Shown here piece by piece: positions 8,111 to 19,278 of a stretch of 64,000 nt of DNA. The number at the start of each line of letters is the position of its first letter. Position 1 is the first letter of the stretch. Source of the stretch: Sphingomonas jejuensis. GTDB lineage: Bacteria; Pseudomonadota; Alphaproteobacteria; Sphingomonadales; Sphingomonadaceae. The notes under the pieces are model-generated. The model was not told the origin of the DNA. It made no database searches and was given only the letters and a program-made list of their open reading frames with translations. The stretch spans positions 372,001 to 436,000 of the forward strand of contig NZ_JAATJE010000001.1 of the NCBI RefSeq assembly GCF_011927695.1. Reading direction: 5' to 3'. Position numbers and translations under genes: made by a program.

Positions 8111-9469
8111 ATGAACCTGCTCACCAACCTGTGGAAGATCCACACCGGGCAGCAGCATGCATTCAACGATCATGCGCCCGAGATCGACAACGGCACCGCG
8201 CGGCCATCGCCGGACCGCTATCATGATCGGGCGTTCGCCAGGCGGGAGTGGGAGCAGGTGTTCGCCAAGAGCTGGCTGCTCGCCTGCCCGCTGTCGGACG
8301 TTCGCGAGCCCGGCGACTTCGCCAAGTTCGACATCGGCCCCGAAAGCTTCATCGTCGTCCACACCGACGACGGCACGATCAAGGCGCACTACAATGTCTG
8401 CCCGCATCGCGGCAGCCAGCTGGTGCGTGACGATCTGGGCAGCATCGGCCAGTTCACCTGCCCCTTCCACAGCTGGAAGTTCGATCTCGACGGCCACAAT
8501 GTGGAGGTGACGGATCCGGAAACCTTCCGGCCGGAGGTGCTGTGCCACGACCACGACCTCACCTCCGTCCGCTGCGAGGTGGCGGCCGGGCTCGTCTTCA
8601 TCTCGATGGATCCCGATATCGGGCCGCTCGCCGACTGGCTGGCGCCCGTGCTGCCGCAGCTGGAGGCCTACCAGATCGACAGCATGTACGTGATCCAGCA
8701 CCGCCGGTCGGACTGGGGCGCGAACTGGAAGGGCGGGGTGGATGCCTTTGCCGAGATCTACCATCTCCACGCCGTGCATCCGCAGACGCAGTGCCTGATG
8801 GATGATCGCACGCAGATCGACCTGTGGCCCGGCGGCCTCAGCCGGCAGTTCGTGCCCTTCGCGCAGCCCAGCCCGCGCTTCGGCGATCAGGAAAGCGTCA
8901 ATCCCGGCATCGCCATGCTTCTGCAGGACGCCGGCATCGATCCCGCCGGCTTCTCCGGCACCGCGGCGGAGACGCGCCGGGCGATCCAGAATGCCAAGCG
9001 CGAACGATCCGACGCGCTCGGCCTCGGTTATGAGCGGTTCAGCGAATCACAGCTGAGCGACTCGGTCGTCTACAGCCTGTTCCCGAACGTGCAGATCGGG
9101 TGCCATCCGGAGGCGGTGTTCCTGCACCGCTTCCTGCCGCACCCGAGCGATCCCGACCAGTTCACCTACGACACCTGCATCATGTACCGCCATGTCGACG
9201 CGCCCGGTTACTGCGCACCCGCCTGGATGGGCCTGGGCGAGGATGTCGACCTGTCCGGCGAGACGCGCCCGGACGTCGTCCACACCCGGCTGGGCGAGCC
9301 GCCCTGCCTGGGCGAGGTGCTCGACCAGGATTCGGAGCTGCTGCCGATCGTGCAGGCGGGTGCCAAGTCGCGCGGGTTCAAGGGCCCCTTGTGGAGCGAG
9401 CAGGAAGCGCGCCTCCGCCATTTTCATACCGAGCTCGACCGCCGCATGGCCGCCGGAGACGCGCGATGA
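8111..9469 (+). CDS. Rieske non-heme iron oxygenase, alpha subunit 1
   Basis: This 452-residue protein should hydroxylate a ring or activated carbon with O2 and electrons from a ferredoxin. The Rieske cluster motif is CPH at 97-99 and CPFH at 117-120. The mononuclear iron site is in DAFAEIYHLHAVHPQ, with His218 and His223 as the facial-triad histidines. GAGGAGAGG lies just before ATG 8111. No beta-subunit gene follows, so it is likely an alpha-only (homotrimer) enzyme. It overlaps the next gene as ATGA at 9466-9469; that gene encodes a protein of exactly the same length and clear similarity. One copy of the island operator is about 60 bp upstream. The substrate is unknown. Confidence 0.9.
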   Translation: MNLLTNLWKIHTGQQHAFNDHAPEIDNGTARPSPDRYHDRAFARREWEQVFAKSWLLACPLSDVREPGDFAKFDIGPESFIVVHTDDGTIKAHYNVCPHRGSQLVRDDLGSIGQFTCPFHSWKFDLDGHNVEVTDPETFRPEVLCHDHDLTSVRCEVAAGLVFISMDPDIGPLADWLAPVLPQLEAYQIDSMYVIQHRRSDWGANWKGGVDAFAEIYHLHAVHPQTQCLMDDRTQIDLWPGGLSRQFVPFAQPSPRFGDQESVNPGIAMLLQDAGIDPAGFSGTAAETRRAIQNAKRERSDALGLGYERFSESQLSDSVVYSLFPNVQIGCHPEAVFLHRFLPHPSDPDQFTYDTCIMYRHVDAPGYCAPAWMGLGEDVDLSGETRPDVVHTRLGEPPCLGEVLDQDSELLPIVQAGAKSRGFKGPLWSEQEARLRHFHTELDRRMAAGDAR

Positions 9470-10824
9470 ACTATGATGCGCGCAGCTGGAAGGTTCATGC
9501 CGGGTCTTCGCACGCATTCGACACGGCGGCGCCCCGGATCGACAACGGGTCGCATCGCCCCGATCCGTCGCGCTACACCGATCCCGCCGTCGCCGCCGCC
9601 GAATGGGAGCAGGTGTTTGCGAAGACCTGGCTGCTCGCCGGCCCGTCCAGCGACGTGCGCGACGAAGGCGACTGGATGAAGTTCGACATCGGCGTCGAAA
9701 GCTTCATCATCGTGCGGCTGGCGAACGGCGGGCTCGCCGCGCACTACAATGTCTGCCCGCACCGCGGCAGCCGGCTGGTGACGGACGACCTCGGCTCGCA
9801 GAACAGCTTCACCTGTCCCTTCCACAGCTGGGAGTTCGACCTCGAAGGACACAACATCCAGGTCACCGATCCGGAGACCTTCCGTCCGGAGGTGCTGTGC
9901 CACGGCACCGATCTCAGCTCCGTCCGGGTCGAGGAGGCGGCGGGCCTCGTCTTCATCTCGATGAACCCGGACGTCGGCCCGCTTGCCGAGCATCTCGGCG
10001 CGATCCTGCCGATGCTCGAAACCTACCGCATCGACGACATGCACGTGATCCAGCATCGCCGGTCGGACTGGGCGGCGAACTGGAAGGGCGGCATCGACGC
10101 CTTCTACGAAAGCTATCACCTGCACGCGATCCATCCGCAGACGATGGGCATCATCGACGACCGCACCCACATCGACCTTTATCCCAACGGCATGAGCCGG
10201 CAGTTCGTGCCCTTCGCGCAGCCCAACTCGCACTTCGCCGATCAGGAGGGGATCAACCCCGGCATCGCCATGCTGATGAAGGATGCGGGCCTGGACCCCG
10301 ATGCGTTCGAGGGCGACGCGACGCACAGCCGGGCCGCCATCGCCGCGGCGAAGCGGGATCGCGCTGCGCGCCTCGGCCTCGACTATCAGCGCTTCAGCGA
10401 TGCGCAGCTGACCGACAGCACCATCTTCGGCATCTTCCCGAACGCGCAGATCGGCTGTCATCCGGAAGCGGTGTTCATGCACCGGTTCAAGCCGCACGCC
10501 GACGATCCGGGCCAGTTCACCTACGAAACCACGATCCTCTACAAGCATGTGGACGTCGACGGGTACAACGTGCCCGCCTGGATGGGCCTGTCGGAGGACA
10601 TCGACGTCACCGGAGAGACACGGCCGGACGTGGTCCACACCGGGCTCGGCGTGCCGCCGGGGATGGGCGAGGTGCTCGACCAGGATTCCGACCTGCTGCC
10701 GATCGTGCAGGCGGGGGCGCGGTCGCGCGGCTTCCGCGGCCCGCTCTGGGGGGAGCAGGAAGCGCGGCTCCGGCACTTCCACGTCACGCTCGACCGGTGG
10801 CTGGCCCCCCCATCCGCAGGCTGA
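9466..10824 (+). CDS. Rieske non-heme iron oxygenase, alpha subunit 2 (tandem paralogue)
   Basis: This protein is also 452 residues and aligns without visible length change to its upstream neighbour, including WEQVFAK, YNVCPHRGS, TDPETFRPEVLCH and LDQDS. The Rieske cysteine of CPHRGS is again residue 97. The iron-site segment reads DAFYESYHLHAIHPQT, keeping both histidines. The ATG sits in an ATGA overlap with alpha subunit 1, so translation is coupled. Both copies keep their metal ligands, so this is not a decayed duplicate. Either they form a mixed trimer or they act on two successive substrates. A hairpin that could stop transcription from both sides follows at 10836-10871. Confidence 0.9.
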   Translation: MNYDARSWKVHAGSSHAFDTAAPRIDNGSHRPDPSRYTDPAVAAAEWEQVFAKTWLLAGPSSDVRDEGDWMKFDIGVESFIIVRLANGGLAAHYNVCPHRGSRLVTDDLGSQNSFTCPFHSWEFDLEGHNIQVTDPETFRPEVLCHGTDLSSVRVEEAAGLVFISMNPDVGPLAEHLGAILPMLETYRIDDMHVIQHRRSDWAANWKGGIDAFYESYHLHAIHPQTMGIIDDRTHIDLYPNGMSRQFVPFAQPNSHFADQEGINPGIAMLMKDAGLDPDAFEGDATHSRAAIAAAKRDRAARLGLDYQRFSDAQLTDSTIFGIFPNAQIGCHPEAVFMHRFKPHADDPGQFTYETTILYKHVDVDGYNVPAWMGLSEDIDVTGETRPDVVHTGLGVPPGMGEVLDQDSDLLPIVQAGARSRGFRGPLWGEQEARLRHFHVTLDRWLAPPSAG

Positions 10825-10835
10825 CACCCCGATGA

Positions 10836-10871
10836 CGCGCCGGGTGGGACCGCATGCCCCCGCCCGGCGCG
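10836..10871. terminator. Hairpin between convergent genes
   Basis: CGCGCCGGG (10836-10844) pairs with CCCGGCGCG (10863-10871), and the loop holds further G/C pairing. It lies between the convergent ends of the Rieske unit and the acetyl-CoA synthetase gene. There is no clear T run, so it is a probable bidirectional stop judged from position and stem only. Confidence 0.45.
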
Positions 10872-10877
10872 CTCAGA

Positions 10878-12833
<1,956 letters not shown>

Positions 12834-13062
12834 ATCTGCGTCTCCTTGGCGATGGCGACCTTGCTTGTGCGGGACGGGGCGATGCCGGGCAAGGGGAGGG
12901 AGGCTTGCGCGTTCCGGTTCGAACCGCAAAGAACGGGCGGGAGAGAGGGACGGGGACGATCGCGATGGCGACGAACGCTGTTGAACAGGAAGGCCGCAAT
13001 CGCGCGGCATCGGGCGGGTGCCATCCCGGCGCGGGCCGCCCGTGACGCCGCCACCCGACATC

Positions 13063-13866
13063 ATGCGCCGGCGGCGCCGCCGCATCAGGATCGGCCTCGT
13101 TGTGCTGCTGCTGCTGGTGGCCGCCGGCATCGCGGCCAATTATCTGCGCAGCGCGCGTCAGGCCGCCACCACCGCCATGCCGGCACCGCCCGCCGATCTG
13201 GTCACGCCCGCGCAGGCGCTCCGCGCCATGCCGGCGCCCGCCCTTGTCGCGATGGCGCACCGCGCGGCGTTCGGGACCGACGGTGTCGCCGCCGTACCGG
13301 GAGAGAAGGGCGGGGAACTCCGCTTCGCGCCCGGTGAGCTCGTCTGGACGGGCGACATGGCCGTGCTGCTCAGCCCCGGCACCAACGCCGATGATTGCCA
13401 TGCCTGCGCCGGCGCGGTGGCGGTCACCTATCTGCAGCCGCGCGGCGGCGGCTTCGTTGTTCGCGGCAAGTGGCTCGACACCATCGGCGGCAACGGCTTT
13501 GGTCAGCCGCCCACGTCATGGTCGGTCCGCACCGACATGGCGCCGGTGCCGGTGGTGGTCGCCACGACCGGGTTCAGCAACCAGGGTTACACCTGCGGCG
13601 TGACGACGCTCACGGCGCTGACCCCGGCCGGCCCCGTCCAGTCCGATCCGGTGCCGACCAGCTACTCGAATGCGGGCGCCGTCGATCCGGACAGCGGCCG
13701 CACGATGGCGGGCGAGCCCGCGCGCGACCTCGCCGGAGAGATCGTGGATGTGGGCGCCGACGGCTTTGCGGTGAAGGCGGCGGGCACGACGGAGCGCTAT
13801 CTGCGCCGCGGCGCCCGCTTCGTGCGCGACGGCAGCCCGTCCGCCATGGATTGCGGCGGCGCATGA
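13063..13866 (+). CDS. Membrane-anchored protein of unknown function
   Basis: I do not recognise this 267-residue protein. It opens with a basic cluster ([11 protein letters not shown]) and one hydrophobic stretch [17 protein letters not shown], so it is anchored in the inner membrane with the rest in the periplasm. The C-terminal part has several paired cysteines ([20 protein letters not shown]) that could form disulfides, and Gly/Thr-rich beta segments. In-frame GTG codons at 13018 and 13042 are possible earlier starts; none has a clear ribosome site. Its stop overlaps an ATG of the next gene's longer form, so the two may be co-transcribed. Confidence 0.6.
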   Translation: MRRRRRRIRIGLVVLLLLVAAGIAANYLRSARQAATTAMPAPPADLVTPAQALRAMPAPALVAMAHRAAFGTDGVAAVPGEKGGELRFAPGELVWTGDMAVLLSPGTNADDCHACAGAVAVTYLQPRGGGFVVRGKWLDTIGGNGFGQPPTSWSVRTDMAPVPVVVATTGFSNQGYTCGVTTLTALTPAGPVQSDPVPTSYSNAGAVDPDSGRTMAGEPARDLAGEIVDVGADGFAVKAAGTTERYLRRGARFVRDGSPSAMDCGGA

Positions 13867-13898
13867 CGGGCCAGCTTCGAGTGGGGGAGGAAAGCCGG

Positions 13899-14681
13899 AT
13901 GACCTACGACACCGTGACGCTTGCGATGACGGACGACCGGGTGGCCACCGTCACCCTCAACCGCCCCGACCGGATGAACGCGCTCTCCCCGCAGCTGTTC
14001 GACGATGCCACGGCCGCCATCGAACAGGCGGTGGCGGGCGGCGCGGGTGCGGTGGTGCTGACCGGAGCCGGCGGCGCCTTCTGCGCCGGCGCTGACCTCA
14101 CCGCTGCCGCCGATCCGTCCAAGGTCGGCGACACGCTGGAGCGCTACTATAATCCCTTCACCCGGCTGATCTTCGACCTGCCGGTGCCCGTGGTCACCGC
14201 CATCAACGGCCCCGCGGTCGGGGCGGGGCTCGGCATCGCGCTTCTCGGCGACATCAGCATCGCGGCGCGCTCGTCCTATCTGCTGCTCGCCTTTGTCGGG
14301 ATCGGCCTGGTGCCGGACGCCGGCTCCTCCTGGCTGGTCGCAAAGGCGGTGGGGCGGGCCAAGGCGCTGGAGCTGGCGCTGCTGGGCGACCGCGTGTCTG
14401 CCGAGGCAGCGGCCGAGATGGGCCTGGTCACCCGCGTGGTGGACGATGCCGATTGCCTGCCGACGGCGCAGGCGCTCGCGGCCCGGCTGGCGCGCGGGCC
14501 CTCGCCGGCGGTGCGCCTGATCCGGCGGCAGATGAATGCCGCGCTCAACCTCGACCTCGATGCCGTGCTGGCGATGGAAGCGCAGCATCAGGGCGAGGCC
14601 GGCCGCTCGGCCGACTTCATGGAAGGCGTGACCGCCTTCCTGCAGAAGCGGCCTCCGGCGTTCGGGGGGCAGCACGGATAA
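13899..14681 (+). CDS. Enoyl-CoA hydratase/isomerase family protein (PaaG-like)
   Basis: This 260-residue crotonase-fold enzyme acts on acyl-CoA thioesters. The oxyanion-hole segments are GAFCAGADL and GPAVGAGLGIALLGD. VGIGLVPDAGSSWLV has Asp where PaaG-type isomerases carry their catalytic acid, and lacks the Glu pair of classical hydratases. An isomerase role on a ring or unsaturated CoA ester is therefore more likely than simple hydration. I chose ATG 13899 because GGGGGAGG lies just upstream; an ATG at 13863 overlaps the previous stop and is an alternative. It could serve the CoA-ligase pathway of region 1, though it is 12 kb away. Confidence 0.85.
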   Translation: MTYDTVTLAMTDDRVATVTLNRPDRMNALSPQLFDDATAAIEQAVAGGAGAVVLTGAGGAFCAGADLTAAADPSKVGDTLERYYNPFTRLIFDLPVPVVTAINGPAVGAGLGIALLGDISIAARSSYLLLAFVGIGLVPDAGSSWLVAKAVGRAKALELALLGDRVSAEAAAEMGLVTRVVDDADCLPTAQALAARLARGPSPAVRLIRRQMNAALNLDLDAVLAMEAQHQGEAGRSADFMEGVTAFLQKRPPAFGGQHG

Positions 14682-14712
14682 CGGCGGGAACGGACAGGGG
14701 GAGGGCAGACGC

Positions 14713-15078
14713 ATGATCGACGCCGACGACGCCGACGACGGCAGCACCGATGGCCTTGCCTTTCCCAGGTCCTATGACAGCTTCAAGCACACGGCCGGCA
14801 TCTCCCTCCTGTCCTTGGGCGGCGTGTTCGCCTTTGCCGACGGCAGCGGCATGCGCTTTCCGCCCGCCCAGCTCGTCATCATCCTCAGCTTCATCGCCAT
14901 TGCCGGCATCACCAGCATCCTCATGACCGGGATGCTCGCCACGCTGGAGATCAAGCCGGAGCCGCGCGCGCTCATGATCCGGCGCATCCGCATGGCGCAG
15001 CTGGTGATCGGCTTTTCGCTGTTCGGTGGCCTGGGCGGCTTCACCTTCAACTTCCTTTCCGCGCTGCTGAAGGGGTAG
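14713..15078 (+). CDS. Small membrane protein, three predicted helices, unknown function
   Basis: This 121-residue protein has an Asp-rich N-terminus ([13 protein letters not shown]) and then about three hydrophobic segments: [32 protein letters not shown] and [16 protein letters not shown]. The linker [17 protein letters not shown] is basic and likely faces the cytoplasm. GGGGGAGGGCAG precedes the ATG. I see no known catalytic motif. It follows the enoyl-CoA hydratase by 31 bp and precedes bioB, so operon membership is uncertain. Confidence 0.65.
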   Translation: MIDADDADDGSTDGLAFPRSYDSFKHTAGISLLSLGGVFAFADGSGMRFPPAQLVIILSFIAIAGITSILMTGMLATLEIKPEPRALMIRRIRMAQLVIGFSLFGGLGGFTFNFLSALLKG

Positions 15079-15142
15079 CGCGGCGCGCCCGCCCGCCGCC
15101 GGCGGGCTGGACCGGGCGGGGGTGCCTTGGCATGGACGATCC

Positions 15143-16141
15143 ATGACCGAAGCCACTGTTCGCACCGACTGGACCCGCGCCGAGATCGCCGCGCTGTTCG
15201 ACCTGCCGTTCACCGAACTCGTGTTCCGCGCGGCGGAGGTGCACCGCGCCCACCATGTCGCGGGCGAGGTGCAGCTTTCCACGCTGCTGTCGATCAAGAC
15301 CGGCGGCTGCCCGGAGGATTGCGGCTATTGCTCGCAATCGGTCCATGCCGACAGCGGCGTGAAGGCCACCCGCCTGATGGACGTGCAGGCGGTGCTGCAG
15401 GCCGCCGCCCAGGCCAAGGATCACGGCTCCACCCGCTTCTGCATGGGTGCCGCCTGGCGCAACCCGAAGGATCGCGACATGGACAAGGTCGCAGCGATGG
15501 TGGCGGGCGTGAAGGCGATGGGGCTGGAAACCTGCATGACGCTCGGCATGCTGGAGCCGCACCAGGCGCGGCGCCTGGCCGATGCCGGGCTCGATTACTA
15601 CAACCACAACATCGACACCGCGCCCGAACGCTACGACGCGGTGATCACCACCCGCAGCTTCGCCGATCGCCTGCAGACGCTGGAAACGGTCCGCGCGGCC
15701 GGCATCAACGTCTGCTGCGGCGGCATCGTCGGCATGGGGGAAAGCCGGGAGGACCGTGTCGGCTTCGTGCACGCGCTGGCGACGATGGAGCAGCATCCAG
15801 AAAGCGTGCCGGTGAACGCGCTGGTGCCGGTCAAGGGCACGGTCCTGGGCGACATGCTGGCCGACACGCCCATGGCCAAGATCGACGATATCGAATTCGT
15901 CCGCACGGTCGCTGTGGCGCGCATCACCATGCCGAACAGCATGGTGCGGCTGTCCGCCGGGCGCGAGAGCATGGGGGAGGCCTGCCAGGCGCTCTGCTTC
16001 CTTGCCGGCGCCAACTCGATCTTCACGGGCGACAAGCTGCTGACCGCGGCCAATGCCGGCGACGACAAGGATGCGGCCATGCTCGCCCGCCTCGGCATCG
16101 TGCCCATGCTCGCGGCCCGGGTCTGCGAACCGGCGGAATAG
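15143..16141 (+). CDS. bioB: Biotin synthase
   Basis: This 332-residue radical SAM enzyme inserts sulfur into dethiobiotin. The 4Fe-4S motif CPEDCGYC gives Cys56, Cys60 and Cys63. Further hallmarks are [30 protein letters not shown] and GGIVGMGES. Length fits the family. The start at ATG 15143 gives [10 protein letters not shown]; the upstream ribosome site is weak. No other biotin gene is next to it, so bioB stands alone here. It converges on a GNAT gene ten bases away. Confidence 0.95.
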   Translation: MTEATVRTDWTRAEIAALFDLPFTELVFRAAEVHRAHHVAGEVQLSTLLSIKTGGCPEDCGYCSQSVHADSGVKATRLMDVQAVLQAAAQAKDHGSTRFCMGAAWRNPKDRDMDKVAAMVAGVKAMGLETCMTLGMLEPHQARRLADAGLDYYNHNIDTAPERYDAVITTRSFADRLQTLETVRAAGINVCCGGIVGMGESREDRVGFVHALATMEQHPESVPVNALVPVKGTVLGDMLADTPMAKIDDIEFVRTVAVARITMPNSMVRLSAGRESMGEACQALCFLAGANSIFTGDKLLTAANAGDDKDAAMLARLGIVPMLAARVCEPAE

Positions 16142-16151
16142 CGCGCAAGGA

Positions 16152-16622
16152 TCAGAGCGGGCGGTGGAGGAAGCGGTTGAAGCCGCTCTGCCGATACTCG
16201 CCGAACGCCTCGCCATCGCGAAAGCCGTGCGCGCGGTAGAGCGCCAGCGCGGGGTCGAAGGCCGGGCCGCTTCCCGTCTCCAGGCTCAGCCTGCTGAGGC
16301 CCTCCTGTTCGGCCACGCCGATCATGTGGCGCAGCAGCGCGGCGGCCACGCCCCGGCGCAGATGGTCGGGATGGGTCCGCATCGACTTGATCTCGCCCGC
16401 GCGGTCGCCCATCCGCCGCAGCGCGCCGATCCCTGCCACGGCGTCTCCGATCCATGCGCTCCACAGCGTCACGCCCGGCGCGCGCAGCCCCGACAGGTCG
16501 AGCGCGAAGACCTGTCCCGGCGGAGAATCCGCATGCATCCCGGCCAGGTGCAGGCGCAGCAGGTCGCGCGCGGCGGCACTGCCGAGATCGTCCTCGCGGA
16601 TGCGGATCGTCAGGCGATCCAC
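16152..16622 (-). CDS. GNAT-family N-acetyltransferase
   Basis: This 156-residue protein should transfer an acetyl group from acetyl-CoA. The acetyl-CoA-binding segment is MRTHPDHLRRGVAAALLRH, matching the Q/RxxGxG/A pattern in a relaxed form, and SLETGSGPAFDPALALYRAHGF is the usual C-terminal part. GTG 16622 is taken as start; it overlaps the end of the small DUF2474 gene by 13 bases, so the gene may be the last member of the cytochrome bd operon. An ATG at 16703 in the same frame would run through DUF2474. The acceptor is unknown. Confidence 0.8.
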   Translation of the reverse strand: MDRLTIRIREDDLGSAAARDLLRLHLAGMHADSPPGQVFALDLSGLRAPGVTLWSAWIGDAVAGIGALRRMGDRAGEIKSMRTHPDHLRRGVAAALLRHMIGVAEQEGLSRLSLETGSGPAFDPALALYRAHGFRDGEAFGEYRQSGFNRFLHRPL

Positions 16623-16732
16623 AGCCGGATGAACCAGGCGACCACGCCCAGCACGGCGACGCTCATCGCCCAGATCGCGGCCATCCAGCCGAGCCGCTTC
16701 CACAAGGGCTGCAGAGGCTGCTCACCCGTCAT
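16610..16732 (-). CDS. DUF2474 small membrane protein of the cytochrome bd operon
   Basis: This is a 40-residue gene, too short for usual length cut-offs. It begins MTGEQPLQPLWKRLGW and continues with one hydrophobic helix, MAAIWAMSVAVLGVVAWFI, ending in RLWIA. The motif WKRLGW followed by a single helix is what DUF2474 proteins look like, and these are found right after cydB of the cyanide-insensitive type. Its ATG overlaps the cydB stop as TGATG, so it is translationally coupled. By analogy with CydX it is probably a small accessory subunit of the oxidase; that role is inferred, not shown. Confidence 0.82.
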   Translation of the reverse strand: MTGEQPLQPLWKRLGWMAAIWAMSVAVLGVVAWFIRLWIA

Positions 16733-17727
16733 CAGTGATAGCCTTCTTCCGCCACCTTGCCACGGAACACCCAGTAGGACCACGCGGTATAGGCCAGAAT
16801 GATCGGCACCAGCACCGCCGTCCCCGCCAGCATGAACAGCTGGGAGGATTCAGGCGCGGCCGCGTCCCAGATCGACAGCCGTCCCGGAATCACGTCGGGC
16901 CAGATCGAGATGCCGAGGCCCACGAAGCAGAGCGCATAGAGCGCCAGCGTCCACAGGAACGGGTGCGCGTCGTTGTCGCGCCGCAGGCTCCGCCAGCCGA
17001 ACCAGGCGACGGCCGCCACCAGGATCGGCATCGGCAGCGTCACGGCCAGGCCCGGCCAGACGAACCAGCGCTGGTAATATTGCCCTTCCAGGAAGGGGGT
17101 GGACAGGCTGACCAGCCCGATCGCCACCAGCGTCAGGGGGAGCACGATGCTCCCCAGCCGGCGCGCATCGTCGCGCGTGCGGCCTTCGGTCTTGGCGATC
17201 AGCCATCCGGCGCCCAGCAGCGCGTAGGCGAGGACGACACTGACGCCGGTCAGGATGGAAAAGGGGCTGAGCCACTCCCACCACCCGCCGGCATAGGCGC
17301 GCCCCTCGATCGAGATGCCCTGGAGAAGCGCACCCAGCACCACGCCTTGCGCAAAGGCCGCAAGGAAGGATCCGAGGCAGAAGCCCAGGTCCCAGGCCCG
17401 CCTGTGCTTCGGATCGCGCCAGCGGAACTCGAACGCGACGCCGCGAAAGACGAGGCCGAGCAGCATGGCGATCAGCGGCGCATACACGGCCGGCAGCACG
17501 ATCGCGTAGGCAAGCGGGAAGGCGGCGAACAATCCCCCGCCGCCCAGCACCAGCCAGGTTTCGTTGCCGTCCCACACCGGCGCGATCGCGTTCATGGCCG
17601 CGTCGCGCTCGCTCCCGACGCGAAAGCCCGGAAACAGGATGCCGATGCCCAGGTCGAACCCGTCCGCCACGACGTAGAAGGCGACGGCAAAGGCGATGAT
17701 CCCGGCCCAGGCGACCGTCAGGTCCAT
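16732..17727 (-). CDS. cydB: Cytochrome bd ubiquinol oxidase subunit II
   Basis: This 331-residue integral membrane protein is the partner of CydA in the quinol oxidase that reduces O2 to water. It has eight or nine hydrophobic segments. Marker segments are VVADGFDLGIGILFP, WDGNETWLVLGGGGLFAAFP and RGVAFEFRWRD, all conserved in CydB/CioB. The final helix LVPIILAYTAWSYWVFRGKV is typical. The ATG at 17727 lies inside the last codons of cydA (10-base overlap), and its stop overlaps DUF2474. Subtype is judged from the partner subunit. Confidence 0.95.
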   Translation of the reverse strand: MDLTVAWAGIIAFAVAFYVVADGFDLGIGILFPGFRVGSERDAAMNAIAPVWDGNETWLVLGGGGLFAAFPLAYAIVLPAVYAPLIAMLLGLVFRGVAFEFRWRDPKHRRAWDLGFCLGSFLAAFAQGVVLGALLQGISIEGRAYAGGWWEWLSPFSILTGVSVVLAYALLGAGWLIAKTEGRTRDDARRLGSIVLPLTLVAIGLVSLSTPFLEGQYYQRWFVWPGLAVTLPMPILVAAVAWFGWRSLRRDNDAHPFLWTLALYALCFVGLGISIWPDVIPGRLSIWDAAAPESSQLFMLAGTAVLVPIILAYTAWSYWVFRGKVAEEGYH

Positions 17728-19166
17728 CCGTGCGCCCCCTCCGTCCGGTCGGGCCGCTGGTCGGACCTGCCGCTTCCGCCGACCGCGGCGATGCCGGTGT
17801 GCCCGGCCGTGCGGATCGGCGCGTTGGCGGGCTCCGGCTCGCCGGGCTCCGCGCCCTTGGCCATCAGCTTCAGGAGGTACCAGGTGCCAAAGCCGAACAC
17901 GGTGAAATAGACGATCACGAAGGCCGTCAGCGACGATGCCACCGCCGGCGCGTCCAGTGGGGCCACGCTGTCGCGGGTCATCAGCACGTTGTAGACGGTA
18001 AAGGGCTGCCGGCCGACCTCCGTCGTGATCCACCCGGCGATCACCGCGATAAAGCCCGTCGGGCCCATCACCAGGGCGAAGCGATGCAGCAGCGGCCAGT
18101 CGTACAGCCGCCCGCGAAAGCGCGCGAACAGGCTGAACAGCCCCAGCGCCAGCATCAGGAAGCCCAAGCCCACCATGACCCGGAACGACCAGAACACGAC
18201 CGACACCGGCGGCTCGCGGTTGTCGGGAATGGTGTCCAGCCCGGCAAGCGGCGCGTCCAGGTCGTGCTTCAGGATGAGCGAGGACAGCTTGGGGACCTCG
18301 ATCGCATAGTCGATCCGCTTCTCCTCCGGGTTCGGGATGCCGAACAGGATCAGCGGTGCGCCGCTGGGATGGCTGTCATAATGGCCTTCCATCGCCATCA
18401 CCTTGGCGGGCTGGTGCTCCAGCGTGTTCAGGCCGTGCTCGTCCCCGGCGTAGATCTGAATGGGCGTCACCAGCGCGGCCATCCACATCGCCATGGAGAA
18501 CATCTTGCGGGCGTGCGGGTCCGCGCGGTCCTTCAGCAGGTGCCACGCGCCGACCGCGCCGACCACCAGCGCGGTGGTCAGGTAGGCCGCGATCACGGTG
18601 TGGACCAGGCGATAGGGGAAGCTGGGGTTGAAGATGATGTTCAGCCAGCTTCCAGCCGGCACCAGCTGCCCCTCTGCGTTGGTGGCAAAGCCGGTCGGCG
18701 TGTGCATCCAGCTGTTCACCGACAGGATCCAGAAGGCCGAGATGAAGGTGCCGATCGCCACCATGCAGGTCGCCGCGAAGTGAAGCCGCGGCCCCACCTT
18801 CTTCATCCCGAACAGCATCACGCCCAGGAAGCCCGCCTCCAGGAAGAAGGCGGTCAGCACCTCATAGGCCATCAGCGGGCCGATCACCGGGCCCGCCTTG
18901 TCCGAGAACACCGACCAGTTGGTGCCGAACTGGTACGACATGACGATGCCGGACACGACGCCCATCGCGAACGCCACGGCGAAGATCTTCAGCCAGTAGC
19001 GGTAGAGGTCGATGTAGAGCGACTTGCCGGTCTTCAGCCACAACCCTTCCAAAACCGCCAGGTAGCTGGCGAGGCCGATGGAAAAGGCAGGAAAGATGAA
19101 GTGGAAACTGACGGTGAAGGCGAACTGGATCCGCGCGAGCAACAGGGCAAGGTCACCGTCGGGCAT
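17718..19166 (-). CDS. cydA: Cytochrome bd ubiquinol oxidase subunit I (CIO-type, short Q-loop)
   Basis: This 482-residue protein carries the three hemes. His22 in VSFHFIFPAF is the heme b595 ligand position. GDEHGLNTLEHQPAKVMAMEGHY and GWITTEVGRQPF are signature segments of the cyanide-insensitive (CIO) branch, and the length is shorter than the long-Q-loop E. coli type. The start ATG 19166 gives MPDGDLALLLARIQFAF, matching the family N-terminus. It is the first gene of a cydA-cydB-DUF2474(-GNAT) operon. Such oxidases support respiration at low oxygen or when the cytochrome c branch is inhibited. No regulator site was recognised upstream. Confidence 0.94.
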   Translation of the reverse strand: MPDGDLALLLARIQFAFTVSFHFIFPAFSIGLASYLAVLEGLWLKTGKSLYIDLYRYWLKIFAVAFAMGVVSGIVMSYQFGTNWSVFSDKAGPVIGPLMAYEVLTAFFLEAGFLGVMLFGMKKVGPRLHFAATCMVAIGTFISAFWILSVNSWMHTPTGFATNAEGQLVPAGSWLNIIFNPSFPYRLVHTVIAAYLTTALVVGAVGAWHLLKDRADPHARKMFSMAMWMAALVTPIQIYAGDEHGLNTLEHQPAKVMAMEGHYDSHPSGAPLILFGIPNPEEKRIDYAIEVPKLSSLILKHDLDAPLAGLDTIPDNREPPVSVVFWSFRVMVGLGFLMLALGLFSLFARFRGRLYDWPLLHRFALVMGPTGFIAVIAGWITTEVGRQPFTVYNVLMTRDSVAPLDAPAVASSLTAFVIVYFTVFGFGTWYLLKLMAKGAEPGEPEPANAPIRTAGHTGIAAVGGSGRSDQRPDRTEGAHGWT

Positions 19167-19278
19167 GCCCGCCAGATAGGAGCCGCGACCGCGCCTTTCC
19201 AGCGCCGCCGCCCGCCTGTTCCTTGCAAAGTTTTTCGCGCCGGTTGCAGGTTTCGAAACTGCCTGCTGCGGCCGCCCG

